This document shows positions 47,441 through 60,000 of a DNA stretch of 64,000 nucleotides, one piece after another. The notes under the pieces were generated by a model. The model was not told where the DNA came from. It did no database searches and saw only the letters and a list, made by a program, of their open reading frames with translations. The stretch is taken from the NCBI RefSeq assembly GCF_000003855.2, contig NW_003101676.1, forward strand, positions 2,039,287-2,103,286. Reading direction: 5' to 3'. Origin of the DNA: Blastomyces gilchristii SLH14081. Lineage: Eukaryota > Ascomycota > Eurotiomycetes > Onygenales > Ajellomycetaceae. The first letter of the stretch is position 1. The number at the start of each line of letters is the position of its first letter. The position numbers and the translations under genes were made by a program.

Positions 47441-47949
47441 ACTAAGAACTCAGTGAATGAACTCTCTCACAGATCAGACTATATTAAGAAGACTAGAATG
47501 ACAGATATAAAGAGACTAGAGAAGATAGAAAAGCTTTATAAGATGCTCAGACTGAGTATTATAAAGAGATTAACTGAAGAGTCTCTTAATCTCTTATAAG
47601 AGAAGAGAGAAAAGAGAGAGAAGAAGCCTGTACAACTACTCTTTATAATACTGAGAGTTAACACTCTGAGAATCTCTGTGAGAATTCTTGAAGAGAGTAT
47701 CTATAATCTGAAGAGTTTACAGACTTTGAGAAGTACTGTGAAAGACCTGATGCAAGAGAAAATAGAGTATAAGTCTTTATAAGATCTTCTATTCAGATTG
47801 TCTGAACTGCAACTGAAGAATGAATATACTCAGTATATTTAGAAACTGCTTATAACAGAGATCAATTCTGCAGAAACAAAGAATTGAAGAAACTTAAATA
47901 TTCTCTTATAAAAAGAGAGCTGAATTTATGTATCTATGAATAAGTTTCT

Positions 47950-48700
47950 ATATATAGAACTTATTAAAAGATATCATGACTCTTCTCTAGCAGGTCATTT
48001 TATAGATACTAGAACTCATGAGTTGCTTATAAGAAAATACTTCTGACTGAAGATACAAGAACTTGTGAAGAAGATAGTGAATTCTTATACTGTTTATCAG
48101 AATTTGCAGATAGTATAGTTCAGATTATATGAAGAACTTACTTCTCTACTCATTCTATAGAAATCTTGAGAATAGCTAGAAATGAACACTCTTGTGAGCC
48201 TCTCTGAAAGCAAGAACATATATGATACCTACTTTGACAGTGTCCTGGGAATAGTGGATTACTTTATTAAGATAACACACTTTATAAGAACTTATAAGAA
48301 CTTGAAGTCAAAGAATTTGACTTATATCTTTATTTACAATGTGATTCAGTTGTATAAGTTATCTATAAACATTATCTCAGACAGAGAATCAATCTTTGCA
48401 GAAGAGTTCTGATCTGATCTGATAACTATACTAAAGATCTTATAAGATCTAAGCATGACTTTTCATTAACAGACAGATAATCAGACAGAACATCTGATGA
48501 GTATATTGAAATGATATCTGTAATACTTTATTAATTACAATCAGAATGACTGAGTGTATTGATTATTACTCACAGAGTTTATATACAACAACTCAAAGTA
48601 TGTCAGCACAGATGAAACTCTCTTTGAGATACTTACTAGAACTTATTCATGAATAATCTTGATGAACTCGCGAGAGTATACTATAGAGTGTGATGATATC
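47950..48700 (+). pseudogene. B1 integrase, N-terminal and core part
   Basis: It has an HHCC-type start (HDSSLAGHF at about 47977, then YTVYQNLQ, where the Cys residues have become Tyr or Gln). The open frame 48182-48412 spans the core: DTYFDSVLGIVDYFIKITHF and IISDRESIFAEEFW, the first two acidic residues of the DDE triad. The TEH...LKWYLWYF segment near 48485-48525 carries the third. C1 interrupts at 48701. Confidence 0.85.
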
Positions 48701-49009
48701 TGTAAGAGGCCTACGCCGAATAGATCGGTATAATATTGATAGGTCTTATATAACAAAGATAAAAACATTAGAGAAGGAAAGAAATGGAAAATGTGAGAAT
48801 CAGCAATCAAGGTGAATATTTATACATGTATGTGGTGGCATACACAGTGGAGCTTCGGGGCGGAAATATATACACACATTCATAGCAGCTGAGAATCAGT
48901 GATTGAGAATGACTGAGAATTGAAGTGTACATGTTCAAGAATGAAGTGATTGGAATCTGTGAAGTGTAACAGAATAGTCTATATGATTGATCAGGCGCAG
49001 CCTGTCACA
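48701..49009 (-). repeat. 3' LTR of C1
   Basis: The outer (left) end is unmutated (CTACGCCGAATAGATCGG). The inner end is mutated (GATCAGGCGCAGCCTGTCAC). Confidence 0.92.
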
Positions 49010-50900
49010 TTAGTCCTCTCTTTTCAGAAGCAGTTCTCATCAGTCAAGGGCCACTGTTTTGAATAATGCAGAACTCAGAGTTCAGGTCAGTTAATTGTAG
49101 CTGACTCATTTCGTAAGATATTATCAGCTGCAGCCGCAGAATCTCTCATTGAGAATATTCTCAATCTCTTACTCAAGCTCATTATCTTCTTCTATGATAT
49201 CTGGTAGCTGTCAGTCAGAAATCAGCTGAGAAGAGAATGGATCAGTGATAATATAACAGAGCAAGCTTGTGTAAAATATATCATGAATCTCTGATGATGT
49301 GTCAAGGCAGTAGTTGTGACTATCTATAACTTCTATCACTTTATACCTGATGTGACAGTAATCTAGCATATAAGATGAATATGTGATTTGTATATTCTTA
49401 AGATTCAATCATATCAGATCTTCTATCTTATATTGTTCTGCAGAGTCTCAGTGAACATTGATTCAGTTCTCTTAATCTTATTTCACAGTTGCTATAAAGA
49501 TCTCTACTCAATCACAGATATCTCAGAGCTTCATTACTATATTATCAGCAATCTAAATCAGACTGCAGAGATTTGATATAAACTGTGTGATCTCTAGAAG
49601 ATTTAACACTTTCATGTAATATCTATATGTAAGAAAGAATAGGCTTATATCTGTTAAAATGACATCTCAATCATTAATAGCAATCTCTGTGTGTAGAAGA
49701 AGATCATATCAATCATTTTATAAGTAGTTACAGAACTTATAAAGATAATTCTTTACAGTCTGAATTATCTGTTCTGATGCATCATCAATCTCAGAGTGAT
49801 AGACAGTTAACAGACAGTATATAATCTTGAGAAATTAACAGATTCTAGTTCAGAGAGTGCTCATGAATTGACAGTTTTAATCTAATACTATAAATCTCAG
49901 TAATTCATACATCTGATAGAATGAGCTCTGTAGAAAAGCTTCAGTGACTTATTCAGTATTCATCTTATTACAAGATTTCAATATTATATCTTTGCTTAAT
50001 TGATTCATGATGATCAGAATGTTTCTACAACTCTTACTCTCAGATAGATTGATAGTGAAGTTAATTACTACATCTCATCAGATTCTATTAGAAACATTGA
50101 GTGATTTCAGTAGATCTTTTCTACAGTTCTTTTATAAGATAATGAAAGAACAGTGATTGCAGTTTCAGACAAAGCATCTGATACTGTTTAATATCTCAGG
50201 TCAATAGAACTCTCAGAAGATCATTCTATACAGTTGTTCACATTATGAATAATCAGTTATATACAAATTATGCATCTCTTGCATTATTCAGGTGTGTAAG
50301 GGTTCAGAGTGAGAAATTCAGTATCATTCATAGAATTATAGAGTGTTATTATCATTGATTGAACATTCTGAGATGTCAATTCTTATATGTAATTCTGAGA
50401 GAAGTCAAGATACTTCTTGTCATACTGCTTTAGTGAGTGCTTGAAGAAGTTCATTGATTTGAGCTGCTGTATGTCATAACTCATCTAGTATAGGTTTGAG
50501 AGAAGTTGAGATATCAGTGACAGTTCTAGTCAGAGAAGCATGTATAGTGCTGTGAGCTGTTTTATCTTGATGAACTAGTATCTTCAGATTCAAGAGCTGA
50601 TGCTCTCAGTTCATTCAGTGAGTATCTGTTACATTGAATGACATATTCTGCTCTTGTTGTGAGAGGGCATCTGTCATCGAGTTCTGGCTGCCAGAATGGT
50701 AGTGTATTATAAAATAAAATTAGCTTAGAAACTCAGATCATTGTATCTATCATTTGATAAGTTTACAGGTAGTTGTGAAGTATTTAAGGTTCTTATAATC
50801 TATGACTATCTCAAATTCAGAGATACTTCAAAGTTCAGAGTCTCATTCTTCTAAACAGTGTATAATCATGAGAAGTTTCTTATTATAGATCTCATAATTG
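49010..50900 (-). pseudogene. C1 integrase and RNase H remnant
   Basis: Collinear with C2 38454-40399. Integrase motifs lie around 49750-49900 on the minus strand, and RNase H (NYEIYDK-type) lies near 50900-50830. Stops are dense. Small plus-strand open frames (49388-49576 and others) are shadows. Confidence 0.78.
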
Positions 50901-52640
50901 CATTCAGCAGGACTCAGTTTCTTAGATATAAAGACACATAATTATAGAACATCTTCATTGTCATATTACAATATTACTTCTTCTATTATATAGTCAGAGA
51001 AATCAGCTTTAACAACTGTCTTACAATCAGAATCAAATGTTATCAGCAGAGAGATATTAATGAACATCTTCTTCATCTGTATAAATGCAGCTTCAGTGTC
51101 TGCTGATCATTGAAATACTGAGTCTTTCTTAGTAAGGTCTGTAAGTGATCTCATAATATCTGAGAAGTTTCATATCAATTGTCAATAGAAGTTAGCAAAT
51201 CTGATGAAGCTTTGTACATCTTTCACAGTACACAGAGCTTCTCATTCAAGAATGATGAAAACTTTCTCAGAATTCATTCAAATTTTCTTACCAGCTTCTA
51301 TAATAAAACTCAGATACTTGATACTCTTGACTTCAAAATCACACTTATTAATATCTATCAGTAGTTCTGCTTCTCATAGTTATTATAATATCTTTCACAC
51401 ATGTTCTTGATATTCTTTTCTGAATTCATCAGTGAAGATGAGAATGTTATCTAGATAAGCAGATACAAACTCATTAAGAAAATCTCAGAGTACTCAGTTG
51501 ATATACTTCTGAAATGTACTGAGAGTATTAGTCAGTTCAAAGAGTATGACTATTTATTCAAAGAGGTTATAACATGTTTGAAATGCTGTAAGCTATTCAT
51601 CTTCTGCAGTGATATAAATCTTATGAAATACAGTAATGATATCTAGTTTTTAAATCATTGAGCTTATCTGATTCATGCTAGAGTTTCATTGATAAGAGAT
51701 AAGAAATATCAATCTTTCTTTGTCAATCTGTTCAGATCTCAGTAGTTCACACAGAATCAGAGTTCTTCACCTGGTTTCTTTGCAAAGAGAATAGAGGCTG
51801 CAGTGAAAGAATTGCTAACATGTATGAATTCTTTATTTAACAGATCATTGAGTGTCTTTTAAAGAAGAAGAAGTTCATCTTAGAACATGTTATAAAGATG
51901 GTCTCATGACAGTTCAAAGTTCTTTTCATTCTTTTTCTCTAATCTGATACTGTGATTCACTTCAGAACCTTGTAAGAGAGATATATTCATAATATTATCT
52001 TGTCAGAAGACATCTAGATATTCATGATATTATTGAGAGAGTTTCATATGAGAATCTGTTGTTGTAACATGAGATAACTTTTCTAGAGTCTTTTTGATAT
52101 CAGTCAGACTGACAGAATAGATTGACACATGATTCTGCTGTCAGTAAACTTGTCAGTGACTCTGTTGATGATTTTGATGATGACTTCTTTTTCAGAGTAT
52201 TTTGTACGCGTTGACAGAGATCTGTGTCAGGTTCATGATCTTGTGAATATTATCCTTGTGAACTCTATCATTGTTAGGGAATATCAAGCTTCTGTTTCAA
52301 GCATTCAATAAGATGCCTTGTTCAGATAGTCAGACAAGTTCTAATATAAGATTGTAATCAAGATTATCAACTTCATATGTGTAGACATCTTCACATTAAT
52401 GTCCTCTCACATCTATGGTCAGCTTCATCATGTAACAGGTACAAATGTCTTTTGAATCATCAAATCCTGTGAGGAGTCAGAGTTTTGATAGAGAGATATA
52501 CTGAAGGTTATAACATCTTATAACTGAAGATTTTATCATTGCATAGTGACACAGTCCGCTGTCTATCATGACTTTCATATTATACATGTTATCAACTACA
52601 GTAGATATAAGAATTGCATTCATTATCATCTTCTCTTCTA
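50901..52640 (-). pseudogene. C1 reverse transcriptase and protease remnant
   Basis: The RT box YLDN is at 51446-51457 on the minus strand, the same Asp-to-Asn change as in C2. RT fingers lie near 51770-51900 and the connection to RNase H near 51080-51200. The protease active-site region is near 52540-52570. Unlike C2, the sequence is continuous across 50905-51050, which shows what is missing beside the gap in C2. Confidence 0.8.
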
Positions 52641-53771
52641 ATTGTTATCATCTGACCTCTTCAAGCTTCTGTTTGTGAATTTGAACAGAAATCAATCTTT
52701 TCTCTGTTTCACTGAGAGATTCTTATAGTTATCTTCTGAATCTTTCTTCACTGCAATGTGATTGATGTGGACAGACACTGATCTTTCTCTCAAGTGTGAA
52801 GATACATAGGTTGATCAGCAGTTGAAAGCAATGTGTTCTGATCAGTTACAGTTGATGCACACTTCACATTAATGTCAATTGGCAACTTCTTTGAGAGTGA
52901 TCTCAGGAACTTGAAAGCCTGTTTGAATAGTAAAAACTCTTGCTTGTGTATAGACATTTGAATCTATTCAGTTCATGACATATGTATCATTGCTGTTACT
53001 CCTCTTCAGTGCAGATGTATGAGTGACTGAGATGTAACATCTTCTGTCACTGTTCTGTATACTCTTGAGCTTGATAAGATAGTCATTCAATGTTCAGAGC
53101 TGTGTGCAGAAGTCTTCATAAGTCTGGTCTTCATCTACACTTATAAGAGTCTGTAAGAGTTCAAAAGTCAATGTCTTCTTAAGCATGCTAATCTTCATTT
53201 GATTCTCTCAAGATTGATCATCTGCTTCTAGAATCTTGATGTTGAAGTTAGAGATAAATGTTGTAAGAGAAGTGTTTCTCTATCAGATACTCTGTAATCA
53301 ATCTAATACTTTCTGTTGCATGGCAGTGTCTCAGAACAGAACATCAAGATATTTCATAATATTGTCAGAAGTTCTCAATGCTGATTCACATGCTTTCATT
53401 CATGAATGAAACTTCTGTTTCATGCGATTCTTCAATTGTTCATTGATATATTAATCTTGATTGATTAATGAACTGATGAAATCTCTATCTACACTCAGTT
53501 TTGTAAGCATTTTCATCCTTCATGATGAGTAGAGAGTGAGATCAGAAGTATTGAAGTATGCAGAAGCATTTAAGCATTCTTTCAGTGCTTTTGTATTTAA
53601 TTCTGTAGATGTTGAAATTGCATGAGTTAATCATTGAATCTCTTCATATTGAAGTTGTTGAGTTGCATGCATATCTGCTATCTGTTGCTGTTATAATTTC
53701 AACATTGCTCAGAGTCACTGTAACATCATGTCTATGCTAGCGTTCAAGGGTTCCATATTATCATTAGACAT
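52641..53771 (-). pseudogene. C1 gag remnant
   Basis: The start ATG is at 53771 (MSND). The body is collinear with C2 gag and with C3/C4. No frame is open for more than a few dozen codons. Confidence 0.7.
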
Positions 53772-54049
53772 GATTATATCAATTGTTGAATGTGTGATAT
53801 CTGTGAAATCTGAAGAAGTGTAATCATATTCTCATATTTCTGAGTGTCAGAACTCTCAGGTCTTTCACTGATATTCTCTTATAAGATCTTGTTACAGGGC
53901 CAGAGCAACTGATGAGCAAGCTTCTATCTGAGAACTCAGTGTTCACTTAACTGTTTAACTGTTTCTCTATTTCTTATGCATTGTTACACATTCAGATATC
54001 TCTTGATGAATAATCATTTCTAATGAGAAGATAATGAATGTTTTTATAG

Positions 54050-54358
54050 TGTAAGAGGCCTATGCTGAATAGATCAGTATAATATTAATAGGTCTTATAT
54101 AACAAAGATAAAAATGTTAGAGAAGGAAAGAAAGGGAAAGTGTGAGAATCAGTGATCAAGGTGAATATTTATACATGTATGTGGTGGTGTACGCAGTGGA
54201 GCTTCGGGGCGGAAATATATACACGCATTCATAGCAGCCGAGAATCAGCGATCAAGAATGGCCGAGAATCGGAGCGTACGCGTTCGAGAATGAAGTGATT
54301 GGAATCTGTGGAGTGTAACGGAATAGTCTATATGATTGATCGGGCGCAGCCCGCCACA
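54050..54358 (-). repeat. 5' LTR of C1
   Basis: The inner (left) end is mutated (CTATGCTGAATAGATCAG). The outer 150 bp are nearly pristine (AATGGCCGAGAATCGGAGCG, TACGCGTTCGAG) and end in the GGGCGCAGCCC hairpin and CCGCCACA. Confidence 0.92.
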
Positions 54359-54960
54359 ATATCTGTGAATGAGCTGAGAGAATTCAGAATATCTGAGAGA
54401 AAGCCTGTGAATTCTTAAGAAAGACTCAAGAGTATCAGAAGAGATACTATGACTTCAAGCATATTATAAAGAGTTTCAAGAAAGATAATAGAGTCTGACT
54501 GAGTCTAGAAAATATTATTATATAAAGATTTAATAAGAAGCTGAATCTCTTATAAACAGAGTCTTACAAGATTATGAAGAAAGTTAGCTTACAGTTCTAC
54601 AGATTAAAACTGTCATCTGAGTTATAGATATATAATGTTTTTTATGTCTCTTTACTCTGTAAATATAAGAAATTCTTAGAAGAGAATTCTGTGACTCATC
54701 ACTCTGTTCATGAAGTACTAGAGAGTGAAAGAGAATATCAGATCAAAGAGATTATTAACTCAGAGAAATAAGATTATAAGCTCTGATTCAAGGTTCAGTA
54801 ATAAGAGTATTCTGATAAGATAAATAAGTTCACTTGAAAATCATCTGAGTAGATAAGACATCTGTAGAAGCTGAGACATGACTTGTATACTATAAATTCT
54901 TATAAGTCAGAATGATGTAATCTTCACTAAGAACTTGATTGTAATAAAGATATTAACACT
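54359..54960 (+). pseudogene. B1 integrase C-terminus and chromodomain
   Basis: After C1 the frame continues with ICEWAERIQNIWEKACEFLR (TGA at Trp codons), the gypsy integrase tail (FYRLKLSSEL...NVFYVSLLCKYK), then HSVHEVLESEREYQIKEIIN at about 54700 and KLWFKVQWWEYSDKINKFTW near 54780-54840 when TGA is read as Trp. This is a chromodomain with the expected aromatic W-W/Y spacing. It supports classing family B as a chromovirus. Confidence 0.8.
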
Positions 54961-55061
54961 GTCATTTATAAACTCTAGTCTACAAGATAATGAGTTTCTA
55001 CTGAGATGAACAGTTTGCAGTGTACACAAAGAAAAGAAGAAATCATACTCTTATTAAAGTG

Positions 55062-55093
<32 letters not shown>

Positions 55094-56753
55094 AAGAAAA
55101 CAACAACAGAGCTGTGAACATACTTTAGAGATTAATAAAGGAAAAACAAAGAAAATTCATATCTATATTCTTAATATCTGTGACACTCAACTCTTCTGTG
55201 ACTATCAATTTCTCTCTTCAAAGAAGCAGAGAGTATCATGCCTGTAATACAGACAATTGTTACATTTGATGCAAAAACTGTCAGAAATGCACAGACTTCA
55301 GAAGAGTCAGACATCAGAGTATATACAGTTGTAGCAGAGTCTTGAGAGCTGGTTATCAGTGTATGTAATCAGATACTTCTTGCAAAGCTGCATCTGCTTC
55401 TTCAGTTATACTGAAGTATTCAGTCTGAAAACAATTGAGATACAGAGAGAGAGCTCATCTGTTCATATCAACTTCTATTATGAATTCATAGCATTTGCAT
55501 TGCCTTGATTACTCAGATTTTGCAGATACTCAGAAATTCCTCTCTTATTGACAATGAGATGGCAGAAATGCACTGCAGCACAAGAATCATTAATAGAGAA
55601 CCTAAATATATTTACATATACCTGGTCAGAGATCATGTAAACAGGAGAGAGATGATTGTAGATCTGCAGAGCTTCAGAAGATACTGACAACACTGAGAGC
55701 TTTGTAAGAACTGTCAGCTAGAATCTGTAAGGAATTACCTACAGAGAGACTTACAGCAAAGAGCAGAACTGTGCTGCTTGAAGTCAGAGACTGGCCTGAG
55801 AGAGACATGAGATTGACTACTGATCTGAAGATTAGATGCAGTGATGAGACTGAGAGAGATGAAGACACTGTTATAAGCAGTAACATCTCTACTTCATCAG
55901 TCAGTAAAAAGTAATCAGAGAAGTTACAGAGACATTCATGAGAAGCTCAGCAGTAGTCAGACATTATTTATAAAGATATTGAAATTGAAAGATTTTTATT
56001 CTTGAGAAGTTCTTAAATCAATATATAGATATTGTTAGAAATACTCTCTCTCTGTCATCTGAGTGAAAACACTTTATGAATAAATGAAGATACTTACAGT
56101 TTATAAGAATGAAAGCTGTTACAGAAAAAGAGAAAAGAAGATGAGATTTCATAAACAGATCTGAGATATTTATACTACTTTAGAGAGATTTACTTACACT
56201 ATGAATAATCTCACAGAACAGTCAGATTACTCTAGTAAATAAAAAGTAATTATGAATTTCAGATCTGAATCTTTCTACATAACTATAAAGAGTGATTGCA
56301 GGCTGCAGACATCTTGATTCTACAATTTTACAGAGTTGATGAAAGAATGAAAAATTCCTCACAATTCTACAGTGTTAAAGAATAATGATTTATGAGAATA
56401 AGTAAAAGATTAACTTGCACATACTTCTCTTTAATGAGAATAATCTTATAGAGAGTGATTTATCTGTGAGATGAATCTGTGTAATGATCACATAAGAATT
56501 TTATGAAAATGATTGAGAGTCAACTGAAACTCTTCTGTATGAAAGATGTGAGATGAATCTGTATGATAGTTAGAGAAGAATCTGTAAATTATAAAGAATC
56601 TCATGAAACAAGAAACTGAGTGACAGACTCTTTTCTCTTTACAGTAATAAGAGATTTTTCCTCACTGAGGTTTTTTTATAGATGTGAAGAGTTTTTAGTG
56701 AGTATTACTGCAGTGCTGAGCTGATTCTATGAAGTCTTAGAGAGGAGAAGATA
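54961..56753 (+). other. B1 3' non-coding region
   Basis: Matches 34540-38146 of B2 (without LINE2) and 1238-26380 of B3 (without insertions), both in reverse. Short open frames here (55020-55247, 55478-55886) are not conserved in the other copies. Repeated CTCACAGATGAATCTG-like words lie near 56470-56560. Confidence 0.72.
55062..55092 (+). repeat. Poly-A run of 31
   Basis: A homopolymer in the B1 3' region. At the same place B2 and B3 have only mixed T/A-rich sequence in reverse (about 37880 and 26130), so the run expanded after B1 inserted, or is a sequencing artefact. Confidence 0.85.
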
Positions 56754-57010
56754 TGTAAGAAATCTCACTTCTCACAGATTCTTTATCTCTATTTCTATCT
56801 CTTGTGTAATTAATAGAGTTAGCAGCCCTTGGCTACATACAACTATATAGACTGGAGTTCGCGAATACTATTCACAACTCAGCTTGAATACTATTATACA
56901 TTTGATCTCTATATTTATAATCCTACTGTGAATACTTCTAGTAGTTAACAGTACATATCACGCCAAGCTGCAAAAACCCGAATAATCGCCTGCGAGCACT
57001 TATTCTTACA
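56754..57010 (+). repeat. 3' LTR of B1
   Basis: The inner (left) end is mutated (AATCTCACTTCTCACAGATT). The outer end is pristine (CACGCCAAGCTGCAAAAACC, then CGCCTGCGAGCACTTATTC). Confidence 0.9.
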
Positions 57011-60000
57011 TATTTATAGAGTAAAGAGATATGAAAAATATTATATATCTGTAACTCAGATAACAGTATCAATCTATAGAACTATGAGTTAACTTTCTTT
57101 ATAATCTTATAAGACTCTGTCTGTAAGAGATTCAGATTCTTACTAGATCTCTATATAATAATATTTTCTAGACTTAGTCAGACTCTATCATCTTTCTTGA
57201 AACTCTTTATAATATGCTTAAAGTCATAGTATCTCTTTTAATATTCTTGAGTCTTTCTTAAGAATTCACAGACTTTCTCTCAAATATTATGAATTCTCTC
57301 AGCCTGTTCACAGATATTATCACACTCTGTAGTATACTCTCACAGATTCATCAAGATCATCTGCAGATAAGTCTCAGTAAGTGTTTCAAAGAGGATTTTA
57401 TCTGTGCTAACATGCTTTGAGTTATTATATATAAACTCTGTGAATGATAATCAATGTACTCAGTTATTCTGATTGTAAGTAACAAAGTATCACAGCTACT
57501 ATTTTAATATACTTATCAGATATTCTGTCTGATCATCTGTCTATTAATAAAAAGTCATGCTTAGATCTTACAAGATCTTCAGTATAATTATCAGATCAGA
57601 TCAGAACTCTCTTATAAAAATTAATTCTCTATCTGAGATAATATTTACAGATAATTCATACAACTGAATCATATTATGAATAAAGATATAAGTCAAATTC
57701 TTTCACTTTAAGTTGTTACAGATGAGTATAAAGTATATTATCTTAATAAAGTAATTTACTATCATCAGCACACTGTTAAAACAGATATTATATATATTCT
57801 TACTTTTAGAGAGACTTATAAGAATATTTATTTCTAGCTGTTCTCAAGGTTTCTACAGAATGAATAGAGAAGTAAGTTCTTTATATAATCTGAATCACAC
57901 TATTCATGAATTCTGATAAATAGTGTACAAATTAACTATCTTCTTCACAAGTTCTCATATCTTCAGTTAGAAGAATTTTCTTATAAGTAACTCATGAGTT
58001 CTAGTATCTGTAAAATTACCTGCTGGAGAAGAGTTATGATATCTTTTCATAAATTCTATGCATAGAAACTTATTCATAGATATATAAATTTAGCTCTCTC
58101 TTTACAAGAGATCATTTAAGTTTCTTCAATTCTTTATTTCTGTAGAATTGATCTCTGTTATAAGCAGTTTCTGAATATACTGAGTATATTTATTCTTTAG
58201 TTACAGTTCAGATAATCTGAATAGAAGATCTTATAAAGACTTATACTCTGTTTTCTCTTATATCAGATCTTCTACAGTTCTTCTCAAAGCCTGTAAATTC
58301 TTCAGATTATAGATACTCTCTTCAAGAATTCTCACAGAGATTCTCAGAGTGTTGACTCTCAGTGTTGAAGAAAGTAGTTATACAGACTTCTTCTCTCTCT
58401 CTTCTCTCTTCTCTTATAGAGAATTAAGAGACTCTTCAGTCAATCTCTTTATAACACTCAGTCTGAGCATTCTGTAAAGCTTTTCTATCTTCTCTAGTCT
58501 CTCTGTACCTGTTATTCTGATCTTTTTGACATAGTCAGACCTGTGAAAGAGTTTATCTACTGAATTCTTAGTTTTCTTGATATACTCTATCTTGAATCAG
58601 AACTTACTCAGTCTCTGAGCTTAGCAAATCTGCTACTGTAAGAGTTTCTTAATTAAAGTAAACTGTTATAAGCTATTATAATCAGTTCTAATAGTAATCA
58701 CTGTTACAAGACACTTGAAGTAGTAATATCAGTGATAAAAGAATTTCACTATTATAAGAAGCTTCTGATCATGAATGTTATAGTTAATCTCTATAAGTTA
58801 TATCTTCTATAAGAAAAAGATCACTGAAACTCAGTTCTTATTTAACTGTAGTTATAAGACTATTTCTGCAATTACAAAGAAGACATCTATCTTCAATCTA
58901 ATTAAGAGTAAGAGATTAAAGTGAAACAGTATCACTGTATCTGTAAATATCTGTTTCAGTCTTACAAAGACTCTGTGAGCTTTTAAGATAAGAAAGTTCT
59001 TACAGCTCTCTCTTCTTAATAATCTTTTTATTCTTTATTCACAGAAGAACTTCTTCTTATTTTCATTCTTCAGCATGTCTATAAGAGTCAAGAAGATTCT
59101 TATAAATACAAAGATAAACTGTCTATAGAAATTCACAAAGCTCAGAAAGATCTGAATTTCATAAATACTAGTTAACTCTCATCATAATAGAATAGTCTCA
59201 ACTCATGAAGATTTCATCTGAATGTTATTCACAGTGATTATATATTCTAGAAAATTAATTCAATAAGCACTAAAGTTGTACTTCATGAGCTTAATATACA
59301 GTTCTGTCTTATCTAAGACCTTCAACACAGTTCACACATGCTCAGTGTGTTCTTTGTTCTTTAAAAAGTACATCATCACATTATTCAGATATATTATCAC
59401 AAAAACATTCAGATATACATCAAGTGTTTTATTGATAAAAGACTGAAATACAGTGAGAATATTAGTCAAATCAAAAGACATCACTAAATATTTAAATAAT
59501 CTCAGTGCAGTTCTAAAGACAGTCTTTTATTCATTCTCAGACTGTATTCACAGCTAGACTGGCTGCTGAGATCATGAATTTCACGTTTGATTTCATTTGG
59601 TCCGATCTCATACATTTCTTGGCGTGAATCCCGCTGGGACTAGTCATTAAACAAACATGCAAAGTGACTATATATCAGATCTTAAAATGAAATCATGACT
59701 TGAAAAAAATGAGAAAGTGATCTTATTTAATCTCATTTAGTCTCATTCTTGGCATAAAGTTACTATTTTTAGACAATTTAAGAGTTTTTTTAGACTATTT
59801 TTAATTCTTTAAAAAGTAACACTTTTTGATAATACTCAAATGAGATTTAAAGTCATTTAAAGCAATAAAAATAATTTAAATTAAGAAGTGAAAATCATGA
59901 TCTCATTTGAAAAATGTGATAAGAGTAGACAGTAAGTCTCACTGAGACAGTATGAAACTACTATCTAATGTTAAAGCTGTGTAATAAAATCAGTCGAATT

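Larger units (their letters stand above)
48701..54358 (-). mobile_element. Ty3/gypsy family C element C1, full length, nested in B1
   Basis: It has 309-bp LTRs at 48701-49009 and 54050-54358 and an exact ATATC duplication (48696-48700 and 54359-54363). Coding direction is minus. The internal sequence is collinear with C2 and lacks the gap, so it is the reference copy of this family in the window. It is the youngest retrotransposon by nesting depth, and its 5' LTR is the least mutated LTR in the window. Confidence 0.93.
44101..57010 (+). mobile_element. Chromovirus-type gypsy element B1 nested in B2
   Basis: It has 257-bp LTRs at 44101-44357 and 56754-57010 and a 5-bp duplication (CATTT/TATTT). 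Orientation is plus. Internal order: leader and gag 44358-45600, protease about 45650-45950, RT 45990-46900, RNase H about 47080-47420, integrase 47950-54480 (split by C1), chromodomain about 54690-54930, then 1.8 kb of 3' non-coding sequence. It is about 7.25 kb without C1. Confidence 0.92.

Noticed and set aside
55020..55886. Small genes with Lys-rich or other products
   Set aside because: The frames overlap a poly-A run and are not conserved at the same place in B2 or B3.
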